This document shows, in pieces, positions 1 through 9,420 of a DNA stretch of 64,000 nt (its first letter is position 1; the number at the start of each line of letters is the position of its first letter). A model generated the notes under the pieces. That model saw only the letters and a list, made by a program, of their open reading frames with translations, searched no databases and was not told the DNA's origin. The stretch spans positions 1 to 64,000 of the forward strand of contig CAKOSP010000003.1 in assembly GCA_934102335.1 (NCBI GenBank), written 5' to 3'. The DNA is from an uncultured Bacilli bacterium (GTDB lineage: Bacteria > Bacillota_I > Bacilli_A > RF39 > UBA660). Made by a program: the position numbers and the translations under genes.

Positions 1-63
1 TACTAATATTGCCACTATTATTGAGGTTATTATTACTTTCTTATTTTTTATTTTCTTCAACAT
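1..63 (-). CDS. N-terminus of a third SipW-signal surface protein (cut by window edge)
   Basis: The first 21 codons of a minus-strand gene are visible, starting at ATG 61-63 with AGGA about 9 bases upstream. They encode a Lys-rich start followed by a hydrophobic stretch (VIITSIIVAILV) that closely matches the N-termini of the proteins at 144-1133 and 33449-34525. It lies directly downstream of the 144-1133 gene, so two paralogues are in tandem. The rest of the gene is outside the window, so only the signal region can be judged. Family membership is inferred from this short match. Confidence 0.6.
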   Translation of the reverse strand, partial: MLKKIKNKKVIITSIIVAILV

Positions 64-111
64 AATCACTTATCCTACTGTTAATATAATACCATATTAC
101 AAAGCATAAAA

Positions 112-133
112 AAACCTGTTTTGTAAAACAGAT
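112..133 (-). terminator. Rho-independent terminator after the 144-1133 gene
   Basis: Read on the minus strand, CTGTTTT-ACA-AAACAG forms a short hairpin followed by a run of T. It sits just past the stop codon of the 144-1133 gene and before the next paralogue. Confidence 0.6.
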
Positions 134-143
134 TGTTATTTTT

Positions 144-1133
144 TTAAATTCTTGTAAAGACAAAGCTCGAATTAAAAGTTTTGTCTAAATTGATATTTTG
201 ATCAACGTTATAATTTTTAAATGTAACCGTTGCACTCCATGTGTCTGTAGTGGTTGCACCTGCTGCAGCACTAATTGTGTGAGTTGTAGCACTTCCTCCA
301 TTTGTTGTTGGAATACATATTTCTCCAATTTTCTTTGTTATATCTTTTTTAAAGACCACAACATTATTTTTAGTTACACTAAGTTCTAATTCTGCAGCAT
401 CAACTAAGCCATAAGATTCATAATCACTAGCCACAGAGCCTTCTTCTATTTGAATATTTGAAATTTTTATAGTCTTACCATCATAAGGCGAACTACCATA
501 AAATAGAACATCAGAAGTTAAATCAGCAGCAGTTAGAGTGCGAGATTGTCCAAATGTCCAAGTAAAATGTGAACCTTGTAAATATATCGTATTTCTATTA
601 GCTTCAGTAGTAGCAGATAACGTATAAGTAGTGCCTGCCTTACATTCAGGACAATAAGTTGCTAAAGTACGAGGAGTATTAGCTGCAACACTGCTACTAG
701 AATCAGTTCTTGTAATAGAAAGAGTTCCATCATTATTGTTTTTTACTGTAGGACTTGTAAGAACTTTAGAAATATCAAATAAATTAATTGATTTTCTAGT
801 AGTCGTATATTCAAAATTATTAGATGTAATATTTAAACAAGCTTTATAAGTATAATTTGCTGCAGCATCATTTCTTGCTTTTAAAGTTACAGTTGGAGAT
901 GTACTTGAAGTCAAATCCCCTTTTCCATTAGCAAAATTAGTTTGTGTTGCAGTTATCGATATATTTGTACCAGAATTAAAAGTTAACCCATCAATTGTTT
1001 TAGCATTTACTGTAGTACTTGTAGATGAACCACTTCCAACTTTTGCTTGAAAATAAGCATAGGTAGCTCCAAGTGTCCCTATCACTAATACCGCCACTAA
1101 AATATATGTAATAACACCCATTTTATTATTCAT
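144..1133 (-). CDS. SipW-type signal peptide surface protein (TasA/camelysin-like export signal)
   Basis: A 329-residue secreted or surface protein of unknown role. The N-terminus (about residues 1-30) is a hydrophobic helix ending in GATYAYFQA, which fits the SipW-dependent class of signal peptides seen in TasA-like proteins. The mature part is rich in Thr/Ser/Asn and looks like beta-rich extracellular domains. About 90 C-terminal residues (EICIPTTN...TTTDTW...FVFTRI) are nearly identical in the paralogue at 33449-34525, while the centre differs. A hairpin terminator follows the stop. A perfect palindrome lies about 20 bases before the start (see 1153-1168). The signal class is recognised; matrix or fibre function is only a guess. 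No sipW is in the window. Confidence 0.65.
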   Translation of the reverse strand: MNNKMGVITYILVAVLVIGTLGATYAYFQAKVGSGSSTSTTVNAKTIDGLTFNSGTNISITATQTNFANGKGDLTSSTSPTVTLKARNDAAANYTYKACLNITSNNFEYTTTRKSINLFDISKVLTSPTVKNNNDGTLSITRTDSSSSVAANTPRTLATYCPECKAGTTYTLSATTEANRNTIYLQGSHFTWTFGQSRTLTAADLTSDVLFYGSSPYDGKTIKISNIQIEEGSVASDYESYGLVDAAELELSVTKNNVVVFKKDITKKIGEICIPTTNGGSATTHTISAAAGATTTDTWSATVTFKNYNVDQNINLDKTFNSSFVFTRI

Positions 1134-1152
1134 ATTGTTTTATCACTAACCT

Positions 1153-1168
1153 TATCATTAATATGATA
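1153..1168. promoter_or_regulatory. Palindrome upstream of surface-protein gene
   Basis: TATCATTAATATGATA is a perfect 16-bp inverted repeat (TATCAT, 4-base spacer, ATGATA), about 20 bases before the start at 1133. The paralogue at 33449-34525 has the same half-sites at 34542-34557 in the same position. It could be an operator or an extended -10 region; the sequence alone cannot decide. Confidence 0.45.
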
Positions 1169-1182
1169 CCACACAAAAGAGT

Positions 1183-1216
1183 AAAAAAAAAGTCCGTTTT
1201 TCCAAAACAAACATAA
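1183..1216 (-). terminator. Probable terminator after the deacetylase gene
   Basis: On the minus strand, GTTTTGG/AAAAAC-type complementarity is followed by a T-rich run just past the stop of the 1221-2681 gene. The stem is short and AT-rich, so the call is moderate. Confidence 0.45.
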
Positions 1217-1220
1217 TTTT

Positions 1221-2681
1221 TTAATTATTAATTCTTTGATGAATTTGTTCAGTATTCATTGTAATACGATCAAAAGTATACCCCTTAGATATTGCATAAT
1301 TTATCATTTCTTCTAAAGAATCTGCTGTATACTTTTTAATATCATGCATTAAAACAACATTAGATCTATTTTTAGATAATCCTTTTTTAAAATAGTTTTG
1401 AATACATTCTTTTTTATTATCATAACTCTTTTGTTTTACACAACTGCCCGCATCTTCAACAGATACATTCCAATCAAAATAATGATATCCTTCATTTAAA
1501 ACTTCACTAGTTAAAGTAGTCATAATACCTTTTTTATATCTTCGGCTTATTGTATTCGAAGATCCTCCTGGAAATCTAATTAAATATGATTTTTCTCCAG
1601 TAATACTCTCAACTCTATCTGATACACTATTTAAATCTTCAAAATAAGTATCAACGGAACTATATATGTTCCATCTGTGAGTTGCCGTATGCAACCCTAT
1701 ACTATGTCCTTCTTCATATTCCCTTTTAATAACATCTTCACTACCACCATTTGTTACAAAAAAAGTAGCCTTAATATCATATTTTTTTAGTACGTCTAGA
1801 ATCTGATCTGTATAATCACCTGGACCATCATCAAAAGTTAAATAAATAACTCCCTTTTCTCCTCCAGATAAATTTTGAATAGTTTTTGTGTCAAAAACAT
1901 AGACATTCCTTATTTTAGTAATTGTTTCTTCTTTAGAATTAGTAGCACTATATATTATTTCATAATGTCCAGCAATACTTATATCAACACTACCTGAAAT
2001 ATTAACTTCCACGTTTTTATCAAATTCATCATAAGCTGTCGCACCATATTCTATATATTCAGTTCCAATTGGCACATAAAGTGTTTCACTACCATTTAAA
2101 GTAATAGAAAACTCTGATTCATTACTTCTTTTTTCTGTTTCATTACAACTCTTAAAATTTCTAACAGCAACACTTACATTGGAAGAAGAATCTTCTATTT
2201 TATAAAGAATTTTATCTTTTTCTTTAATTATTTGCACTTTATCAGTTATATCACCATCATAATTATCTAAAGCAGTATATCCTTCCTCTTCATACTCATT
2301 TACATCACACATATCAATATTTTCAGAACCATTTAAAGTAAGCGTAGGCTTTTGCTCATCTTTCACAACAACTTTTACTGTTTTAGAAACTTCTCTAATA
2401 CCTTCCTTGACTTTATAAGTAACTAAATATTCTCCCAATTTAGTTGTATCAACGCTCCCTGTTTCCGATACATTTCCACTAATATCAATCCCTAAGTACT
2501 TAGCAATAACTTTTGGTTTAGAATATTCACCGCCAACTTCTACCATTATTGTTTCAGTATCAAGTTTTAATACTGGTTTTATACTCAATAGCCAGATAAA
2601 TAAGATTACAAATATAACTGTTGTAATACTTATTAAAACAATTTGAATTCTCTTAAATTTATTTTTTCCTACATCCTGCAT
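1221..2681 (-). CDS. Membrane-anchored polysaccharide deacetylase with Ig-like domains
   Basis: A 486-residue protein with one N-terminal membrane helix (about 11-33), then two or three bacterial Ig-like/DUF5011-type repeats (about 35-265, with typical DNYDGDIT and YTA.D / ATAYDEF segments), then a NodB-type carbohydrate esterase 4 domain (about 275-480). Catalytic motifs are intact: TFDDGP, HTATH (metal-binding His pair), RFPGGSSN and LMHD. Such enzymes remove acetyl groups from GlcNAc or MurNAc in peptidoglycan, or from other surface glycans, outside the cell. The start has GGAG upstream. The exact substrate cannot be told. Confidence 0.88.
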   Translation of the reverse strand: MQDVGKNKFKRIQIVLISITTVIFVILFIWLLSIKPVLKLDTETIMVEVGGEYSKPKVIAKYLGIDISGNVSETGSVDTTKLGEYLVTYKVKEGIREVSKTVKVVVKDEQKPTLTLNGSENIDMCDVNEYEEEGYTALDNYDGDITDKVQIIKEKDKILYKIEDSSSNVSVAVRNFKSCNETEKRSNESEFSITLNGSETLYVPIGTEYIEYGATAYDEFDKNVEVNISGSVDISIAGHYEIIYSATNSKEETITKIRNVYVFDTKTIQNLSGGEKGVIYLTFDDGPGDYTDQILDVLKKYDIKATFFVTNGGSEDVIKREYEEGHSIGLHTATHRWNIYSSVDTYFEDLNSVSDRVESITGEKSYLIRFPGGSSNTISRRYKKGIMTTLTSEVLNEGYHYFDWNVSVEDAGSCVKQKSYDNKKECIQNYFKKGLSKNRSNVVLMHDIKKYTADSLEEMINYAISKGYTFDRITMNTEQIHQRINN

Positions 2682-2731
2682 ACCACTAAACTCCTACAAC
2701 TTAGTATACCACCATTTAAAAAAGATTTGCA

Positions 2732-4300
2732 TCAATTTATAAATTTTGAAGCAATTGCTAAAGAAACTTTTACACCATCTACAGCAGAAGTCATAATGCC
2801 TCCAGCATAACCAGCACCCTCACCACAAGGATACACATTTAAAATATTAGATACCATAAATTCATCTCTAATAATTCTTATAGGACTACTAGTTCTAGAT
2901 TCAATTCCCATTAATAAAGTATCATCATTATTAAAACCTTTTATTTTTGTACCAAAATACTCCATGCCTTCAATAAAGCAGTCAGCTAAATTTTTAGGAA
3001 AAGCCTCATTTATATTAGCAAAACCAATCTCTCCCAAAACCATAGGCTTAACACTTCCATAATTATTACTGCACTTATTATTTTTAAAATCTTTATAAAG
3101 TTGGACTGGTATTTTACCATTTAACAAATTATAAAAATTTTTTTCTAATTTTTCTTGATACTTTACTCCCGCAAACAAATCGCTTCCATAATCGTTTTCA
3201 TTTACAGTCACTATAATTGCACTATTACTAACTTTACTATCTCTTTTATAATTACTCATTCCATTAATTACTAATCCATCTTTTTCACTCGAAGAATTTA
3301 CTACAAATCCTCCAGGGCACATACAAAATGAATAGATTCCTCTACCATTACAATTATATGTCAATTTATAATCAGCACTTGGTAATCGATCATCCAAAGA
3401 TCCATATTGACTCATATTAATTACTTCTTGATTATGTAAAACTCTTAAACCTACTGCAAAAGGTTTTGATTGCATTTCAAAATTTAATTCATGCAATTTA
3501 TAAAATGTTTGTCTAGCACTATGACCTATAGCTAATACTAATACCTCTGTATCTATTACATCAGAGTCATTTACCTCAATTCCAACCACTTTATTTTCTT
3601 TTATTAAAATATTTGTAAGTTTAGTATTAAACAAAACCTGTCCACCATAATTAATAATTTTATTTCTTAAATTTATTATTACTTTTCTTAATATATCAGT
3701 TCCAATATGTGGTTTATTTAAATAAAGTATTTCTTTAGGAGCTCCACACTCTACAAAAATTTTTAATATTTCTTTTTGAATATGTAATTTATCTTTAGCA
3801 AGTGTATTTAACTTACCGTCAGAAAATGTTCCCGCTCCTCCTTCACCAAATTGAATATTACACTGTTCGTCTATTATACCAGTTTCTAAAAATTTATTTA
3901 CTATCTCTACTCTTTTTTCAATACACTGTCCTTGTTCAATTAATAAAGGTTTATATCCATTTTTAGCAAGCATATAGGCACAAAATAATCCAGCGGGACC
4001 AGCACCAACAATAACTACTTTAGATTTTAATTTTATTTTTCCAGTTATTTTAAATTCAAAATTTTCTTCTTCATAAAAAGAGACATTAGGTAAATTTCTT
4101 TTCAAAATATGTTGTTCATTTTTAATTTCACAAACTACATCGTAAACATAAAAATTTTTTGGCTTCATACGAGCATCTAAAGATTTTTTCAAAATTTGTA
4201 AATTACTAATTTCATTTTCATTGACATGAATTATATGACTAATTTTTTTCTTTAAATTATTATTAAAAACATCTAATTTTATTTGACTTATTCTAATCAT
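2732..4300 (-). CDS. FAD-dependent dehydrogenase, COG2509-type
   Basis: A 522-residue flavoprotein. After an N-terminal region of about 90 residues, a Rossmann dinucleotide-binding motif VVIVGAGPAGLFCAYMLAKNG is followed by an acidic Glu at the strand end. The conserved GGAGTFSDGKLNT block and the C-terminal YPCGEGAGYAGGIMTSAVDG FAD-contact segment are typical of the COG2509 family of uncharacterised NAD(P)/FAD dehydrogenases. Its start overlaps the end of the upstream flavoprotein (4293-5492) by 8 bases, so the two are translationally coupled. The substrate is unknown. Confidence 0.85.
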   Translation of the reverse strand: MIRISQIKLDVFNNNLKKKISHIIHVNENEISNLQILKKSLDARMKPKNFYVYDVVCEIKNEQHILKRNLPNVSFYEEENFEFKITGKIKLKSKVVIVGAGPAGLFCAYMLAKNGYKPLLIEQGQCIEKRVEIVNKFLETGIIDEQCNIQFGEGGAGTFSDGKLNTLAKDKLHIQKEILKIFVECGAPKEILYLNKPHIGTDILRKVIINLRNKIINYGGQVLFNTKLTNILIKENKVVGIEVNDSDVIDTEVLVLAIGHSARQTFYKLHELNFEMQSKPFAVGLRVLHNQEVINMSQYGSLDDRLPSADYKLTYNCNGRGIYSFCMCPGGFVVNSSSEKDGLVINGMSNYKRDSKVSNSAIIVTVNENDYGSDLFAGVKYQEKLEKNFYNLLNGKIPVQLYKDFKNNKCSNNYGSVKPMVLGEIGFANINEAFPKNLADCFIEGMEYFGTKIKGFNNDDTLLMGIESRTSSPIRIIRDEFMVSNILNVYPCGEGAGYAGGIMTSAVDGVKVSLAIASKFIN

Positions 4301-5492
4301 TTATACCACCAACTAAAAGTGCACTTAAAAAAGCAAAAGAAAGATTATATCCTCCACAATCTCCATTACAATCAAGTATTTCTCCAGCAAAATATAAATC
4401 TTTAACTAATCTAGATTCCATATTAATAGGATTTACATCTTTAAGACTTACACCACCCATAGCCACTTGAGAAGACTCTAAACCATTATACCCTATAATA
4501 CTTAAATTAAAATTAACAATATTATTTAATAGCTCATTTTTTTTAAAATCACTTAATTCACTAATTTTCGTATCTTTATTAATTTTTGAAACTTCAATAA
4601 TAACATTAGCGAGTTTTTTATTTAGCATACAACTTAAAACTTCTATAACTGTATAATTCTTGTTATATGTATTTAATAATTCATTTAAAGAGTTGTAATC
4701 ATACATTGGTAAAAAATTAATTTTTAAACTAACCTTATTTTTTTCAATAATATTTTTAACTGCTAGTCCACTTAGCTGCATAATACATATTCCACTAATC
4801 CCATAATTAGTTAATTGAACTTCGCCATCTTGTGAATCTAAAACTAAGTCATTTGAAACTAATTTAACTGAAGCACTGCATCTAACACCCTGCCAATTAT
4901 TAAGGAAAAAGCCAGTTGATTTTAATTGTGTTAAAGCAGGATTTACTAAAACTAACTTATGTCCAAAAAATTTTGCTATATCATAACCTTTTATAGCTTC
5001 GCTTTTCAAACCAGCATTAGATCCCGTAGCCAAAACTAAACAATCAGCTTTCAAAACCTTATCATTACCATAAACTTCAAACTGGTCTTTTTTTTGAACA
5101 CTTTCTACTTTAAAATTAGTTATTACTTCAACTGATAAATATTTTAACTGTAATTTCAAAGCATCTAAAACAGTACTTGCTTGATTTGAATAAGGATAAT
5201 AATAACCATTTTTTTCATACATTAAAAATTTTAAAGATTCTAAAAAATTAAAAGTTTTATGCAAGTTTTCTTTTGTAATAATATTTCTTAAATACTGTTC
5301 ATCACTACCATGATAATGTCTAATATCTTGATCTTTATTCCAAAAGTTACATTTACCATTGCCAGTTATTAAAATTTTTTTACCAACATCATTTTTGTTT
5401 TCTAAAACTGTGACCCTATTACCATTTCTCGCTAAGTTAATAGCACAAGTCAGGCCAGCAGCTCCACCACCAATTATAATATAGCTTTTCAA
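4293..5492 (-). CDS. BaiN/RdsA (YhiN, HI0933)-family flavoprotein
   Basis: A 399-residue NAD(P)/FAD-dependent oxidoreductase of the COG2081 family. It opens with the FAD-binding GGGAAGLTCAINLARNG motif, then the signature GKKILITGNGKCNFWN, and ends with FAGEILDCNGDCGGYNLSFAF, which closes the FAD site in this family. The start codon is TTG with GGAAGTGAT upstream. It forms a two-gene unit with the COG2509 flavoprotein. Some members have been linked to bile-acid or other reductions, but nothing here fixes the substrate. Confidence 0.87.
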   Translation of the reverse strand: MKSYIIIGGGAAGLTCAINLARNGNRVTVLENKNDVGKKILITGNGKCNFWNKDQDIRHYHGSDEQYLRNIITKENLHKTFNFLESLKFLMYEKNGYYYPYSNQASTVLDALKLQLKYLSVEVITNFKVESVQKKDQFEVYGNDKVLKADCLVLATGSNAGLKSEAIKGYDIAKFFGHKLVLVNPALTQLKSTGFFLNNWQGVRCSASVKLVSNDLVLDSQDGEVQLTNYGISGICIMQLSGLAVKNIIEKNKVSLKINFLPMYDYNSLNELLNTYNKNYTVIEVLSCMLNKKLANVIIEVSKINKDTKISELSDFKKNELLNNIVNFNLSIIGYNGLESSQVAMGGVSLKDVNPINMESRLVKDLYFAGEILDCNGDCGGYNLSFAFLSALLVGGIND

Positions 5493-5567
5493 ATTATCAC
5501 TTCCAATAAATTAATTATATCATTAAAACTGGAAGTATAAAAATATTTAATTAGAAATTTTCCTAGC

Positions 5568-6653
5568 TTATTTGTCAATTTTAGATATATTTAAAATTAT
5601 ACCTATCCCAATCATACTAACAAGTAAACTTGATCCACCATAAGAAAGAAATGGTAAAGTTACTCCAGTAACTGGAATAAGTCCAATAACAACACTGATA
5701 TTCATAATAGCTTGCAACAATATACTTACGCCAAAACCAAAAGATAAATATTTGGAAAACAAATCAGTTTGCCTTAAAGATATTTTAATTATTCTATAAA
5801 ATATAAAGAAGAAAAAACTAGTTACTATAATAACTCCCAAAAAACCAAATTCTTCACTTATAATTGAAAATATAAAATCTGTTTGTGGTTCGGGTAAATA
5901 AAATTGTTTTTGTCGAGACGATAAAAATCCCTGTCCCAATAATCCTCCAGGACCTATAGCGTATAATGACTGGATAATTTGAAAACCACTACCTAAAGGA
6001 TCACTCCAAGGATTTAAAAATGAAACTATTCTAGCCATTCTATATGGAGCTATAGCGATTAACAATGCTATGCCTCCTAACCCCAAAAAACCTAACTTTA
6101 AAAAAAACGAAAAATTTAGACCTGATGAAAATATTAAAATAACCAAAGTTAAAGTAAGAACCATTCCTGTACCAAAATCAGGTTCTAACATAATAAGTCC
6201 AAAAGAAAATAAAATTATCAAAAAAAGTGGTAACATTTCTTTAATTTTTATTCTTGAATTAACTTTATTATGAGCCAAATATTTAGAAACATATATAATT
6301 AAACCAAGTTTTGAAAATTCACTAGGTTGAATACCTAAAGAGCCTATACCAAACCAACTTCTAGATCCATTTCTAATACTACCTATTCCTGGAATTAAAA
6401 CTAAGCCTAACAATATTAAACAAAAAATCAAAATTTTATTAGAGTGTTTTTCAAAAAGGTGGTGATCAAATTTTGATAAAATAACCATTATTAAAATTCC
6501 AATAATAAAAAAGATAAATTGTGACTTAACATATTTAAAAGAATCACCAAATTTATATAGTGCCCAAACACTGCTAGCAGAATAAATCATAACAACACCA
6601 AAAAAAGCCAATAATATAACTGCAATAAATAGTTTATAATCTTTATTTTTCAA
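5568..6653 (-). CDS. ftsW: SEDS peptidoglycan glycosyltransferase (FtsW/SpoVE)
   Basis: A 361-residue polytopic membrane protein with about ten hydrophobic helices. It carries SEDS-family signatures: NGSRSWFGIGSLGIQPSEFSKL, the LEPDFGTGMVL segment with the catalytic Asp, and C-terminal PVTGVTLPFLSYGGSS. These proteins polymerise lipid II together with a class B PBP. In Bacillus the matching position downstream of mraY holds spoVE, the partner of SpoVD, so this gene may serve division, spore cortex, or both. The start is TTG with GGTGAT upstream. No murD lies between it and mraY. Confidence 0.88.
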   Translation of the reverse strand: MKNKDYKLFIAVILLAFFGVVMIYSASSVWALYKFGDSFKYVKSQFIFFIIGILIMVILSKFDHHLFEKHSNKILIFCLILLGLVLIPGIGSIRNGSRSWFGIGSLGIQPSEFSKLGLIIYVSKYLAHNKVNSRIKIKEMLPLFLIILFSFGLIMLEPDFGTGMVLTLTLVILIFSSGLNFSFFLKLGFLGLGGIALLIAIAPYRMARIVSFLNPWSDPLGSGFQIIQSLYAIGPGGLLGQGFLSSRQKQFYLPEPQTDFIFSIISEEFGFLGVIIVTSFFFFIFYRIIKISLRQTDLFSKYLSFGFGVSILLQAIMNISVVIGLIPVTGVTLPFLSYGGSSLLVSMIGIGIILNISKIDK

Positions 6654-6714
6654 GTTATATCACCATTAAATTTTATTACAAACTTATATTATTAGAACAA
6701 AATAAAAAGAGGTA

Positions 6715-7668
6715 TTACCCTCTTAATTTACTATTCTTTAAAAAATCCACAATTAAATAAATTACAAAAGCTACAATAATAATTATTGTAAAAATTTTTT
6801 CTTGATTAAATAATCCCTTTGCTTGATCTTCTTCTAAAGACACTATCGCATAAATTGATACATGATCAGTATTAAATTTTATTTTTCCATTCTCATAAAT
6901 TGAATCTATTTTTTCTTTATTACCATCATCATCAACATAATAAACTACCCCATTTTCACCACTATAAGGAATTTCTATACTAACTTTACCAGGTAAGTTA
7001 TGTTGTTTTTCTCCATTAATTAAAACGTTAAAATCATAATATAACCCACTTGGAATTGCATTTTGTTGAGCATCAGCTAAAGCATTTTTACTAACCTTAT
7101 TAGCGGTTACTTTAACAACAGAACTTTTAACACTATTTAAAAATTCATAATCAAAAGTTAAATCTAATCCAGATAAATTAACATTATAAATAGTCTTATC
7201 ATCTATTATACCCTTTATATTATCAAAATTAACTTCCGCATAATTGTTATTTTTCTGTATTTTAAGCTTATTTAAAGTCGGTAAATAAATTAATGTTTCA
7301 TTACCATCATTAACAGTTTTTTCTTCAAAATTACTTTTAAAAGTTGCAACTAAATATAAATCTGTTCCTCCATTAATATGATAAGTCATTTTTCCTTTTT
7401 CAATTTCCCCATTAATTAAAGTTGAACTTTCTTTTAGTGATTCTACTGAATAATCTGAACTAGGATTCAATGCAATAGTTAAATTTGCACCACACTCTAC
7501 CTTAAACGAAGTATCATGATTATATTCTATATCATTTTTTACATCAATTACTGAACCTGAACCTAAAATTGTAAGATTTACTATGTAATCTTCTGTACAA
7601 GATAAAGCTTTAACATTAAAAGTTAAAAATGATAAAGAAATTATTAAATATAAAAGAGCTTTTTTCAT
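6715..7668 (-). CDS. Secreted protein with C-terminal membrane anchor, unknown
   Basis: A 317-residue protein I do not recognise. It has a clear signal peptide (MKKALLYLIISLSFLTFNVKA), a beta-rich extracellular part and a C-terminal hydrophobic helix (about 290-308) followed by a short basic tail, so it is probably anchored with most of its mass outside. It sits between mraY and the SEDS gene where Bacillus carries murD, 9 bases after mraY's partner boundary in the same direction, with an AAGGAGG site at its start. Its place suggests an envelope role; that is inference only. Confidence 0.6.
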   Translation of the reverse strand: MKKALLYLIISLSFLTFNVKALSCTEDYIVNLTILGSGSVIDVKNDIEYNHDTSFKVECGANLTIALNPSSDYSVESLKESSTLINGEIEKGKMTYHINGGTDLYLVATFKSNFEEKTVNDGNETLIYLPTLNKLKIQKNNNYAEVNFDNIKGIIDDKTIYNVNLSGLDLTFDYEFLNSVKSSVVKVTANKVSKNALADAQQNAIPSGLYYDFNVLINGEKQHNLPGKVSIEIPYSGENGVVYYVDDDGNKEKIDSIYENGKIKFNTDHVSIYAIVSLEEDQAKGLFNQEKIFTIIIIVAFVIYLIVDFLKNSKLRG

Positions 7669-7677
7669 AAATCCTCC

Positions 7678-8670
7678 TTATAACCAAACACCATAAGTTA
7701 TAGCAGCCATAGCAAGTAATAAACCTACTACCCAAAATAACTTAACAATATCGGTTTCTTGCCAACCAATTTCTTCAAAATGATGGTGTAAAGGCGCCTT
7801 TTTTAATATTTTTTTATGGAATTTTCTAATAGCTATAATTTGAATCAAACTTGATAAAGTTTCTATTACAAATACTCCACCAATAATTGCTAAAGAAAAT
7901 TCGTGTTTTGTAAGAATGGCAATGGTAGCTAAAGCTCCACCTAAAGCAAGAGATCCTAAATCCCCCATAAATACTCTAGCTGGATGACTATTAAAAATCA
8001 AAAAACCTAATAATGAACCAACTAATAAAAAGCAAAATATAGAAATTTCTTGATAACCTTCGAGCCAACCACAATTCCAAGCAATAATACCATAAGATAA
8101 GAATGCTATAGCAGATAAACCTCCACATAATCCATCTAATCCATCAGTAATATTTACCGCATTGGTCGTACCAACTAAAACAAATAATATAAAAAGTCCA
8201 AATGTCCAACCTAAATTTATAGATAAACCTGCAAATGAGAAAGTCAAAGTCGAATCTCCACCAGCTTTTAAATATAAATAGAAAAATACTAACGCAATTA
8301 CCATTTCAATCAAAAATTTAGTTACAATTGAAATACCCTTATTATTTTTAAATTTTATTTTCAAAAAATCATCAGCAAAACCTAACAAGGCATAAGATAT
8401 AAAAACAAATACCAAAATTGCTAAATTATAACTAACTGAAATACTTCCCTTTAAAAGAAGTAATATTAAAGAAATTATAACTGGCAATATAAATATTATT
8501 CCTCCCATAGTAGGAGTTCCATTTTTCTTTAAATGTCTTTCATTTATAGTTTTACTAACGTATTGTCCAATATGTTTTTTATTTAATATAGGTAAAATAA
8601 CTAAACCACAAACTAAAGAGATTATAAAACCTAACATCATCGCCATTGCGGCTTTAGCAAGTATTAACAT
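7678..8670 (-). CDS. mraY: Phospho-MurNAc-pentapeptide translocase MraY
   Basis: A 330-residue integral membrane enzyme that moves phospho-MurNAc-pentapeptide from UDP to undecaprenyl phosphate, making lipid I. Diagnostic motifs are TPTMGG near residue 53, the aspartate-rich FADDFLK, the NITDGLDGLCGG catalytic loop, FMGDLGSLALGG, and the C-terminal APLHHHFEEIGWQE. About ten hydrophobic helices are present and the length is normal. It lies directly downstream of the interrupted spoVD-like gene, without the murE found between them in Bacillus. Confidence 0.96.
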   Translation of the reverse strand: MLILAKAAMAMMLGFIISLVCGLVILPILNKKHIGQYVSKTINERHLKKNGTPTMGGIIFILPVIISLILLLLKGSISVSYNLAILVFVFISYALLGFADDFLKIKFKNNKGISIVTKFLIEMVIALVFFYLYLKAGGDSTLTFSFAGLSINLGWTFGLFILFVLVGTTNAVNITDGLDGLCGGLSAIAFLSYGIIAWNCGWLEGYQEISIFCFLLVGSLLGFLIFNSHPARVFMGDLGSLALGGALATIAILTKHEFSLAIIGGVFVIETLSSLIQIIAIRKFHKKILKKAPLHHHFEEIGWQETDIVKLFWVVGLLLAMAAITYGVWL

Positions 8671-8754
8671 AAAACACCTTCCTTATTAAGACTATTATAC
8701 AACTTCTTCAATTATTTTTAAAATTATATCACTAAAATTTACAAGACTTTTACA

Positions 8755-9420
8755 TTAATTAAGCATTAACTCCACAGTTCCATTTTCTTTAACATATAAA
8801 CCTCCCTTAGGATTTTGATGAACTACTGTATCTCCTGTACCACTATAATTAATAGAAAAATTCTTTAATAGTTTTTGTGCTTCATCCTTAGTTTTTCCTA
8901 AAACATCAGGAATAACCACATATTTTGTATCCAACCATGTATATTCTTTAGGCATAACTTCACTACTTTCTTTTATACCTAAAACATTTATTGCTGTAGT
9001 CATAAAACTCTTAGCAATAGGAGCTGATACCGTACCTCCATAATGTACTACACCTTTAGGATTATCAATTGCTACATATACTATTAATTTAGGATCATCC
9101 GCAGGTAAAAATCCCACAAAAGATAAAATATGATCACTATGTGAATATTTACCATCATAAACTTTTTGAGCTGTACCAGTTTTACCACCTACCCTATAAT
9201 TTTCTATATAAGCATTTCTTCCAGTTCCATTTGCAACAACGCTTTCCAAAGCATATCTTACCAAATTGCTAGTTTCATTACTTATTACTTGTTTTTTAAA
9301 CTTAGTAGTATTTTCTTTAATAACATTACCGGTTTCTGGTTCTAAAAAAGATTTAACTATATAAGGGGTATTTAAATAACCACCATTTATAGCAGCGGAA
9401 ACCGCATTAATTTGTTGTAT
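8755..9420 (-). CDS. spoVD: SpoVD-like PBP, C-terminal part (gene split by element)
   Basis: This is the 3' part of a class B penicillin-binding protein whose 5' part lies at 13748-14995. The open frame begins at the recombination core (9421-9422) with IQQINAVSAAINGG, contains the transpeptidase KTG box (VGGKTGTAQK), and ends with one PASTA domain (VIPDVLGKTKDEAQKLL...). It has no sensible start of its own; the longest ATG-led piece begins at 9264. Together with the 5' part it gives about 637 residues, close to Bacillus SpoVD (about 646 residues, one PASTA). As it stands it is not an independent gene. Confidence 0.88.
   Translation of the reverse strand: MQQINAVSAAINGGYLNTPYIVKSFLEPETGNVIKENTTKFKKQVISNETSNLVRYALESVVANGTGRNAYIENYRVGGKTGTAQKVYDGKYSHSDHILSFVGFLPADDPKLIVYVAIDNPKGVVHYGGTVSAPIAKSFMTTAINVLGIKESSEVMPKEYTWLDTKYVVIPDVLGKTKDEAQKLLKNFSINYSGTGDTVVHQNPKGGLYVKENGTVELMLN

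Noticed and set aside
198..389. Cys-rich plus-strand frames (also 33503-33694) as metallothionein-like proteins
   Set aside because: They are the reverse-strand shadow of the conserved Thr/Ser-rich C-terminus of the SipW-signal paralogues, which explains why both copies have one.
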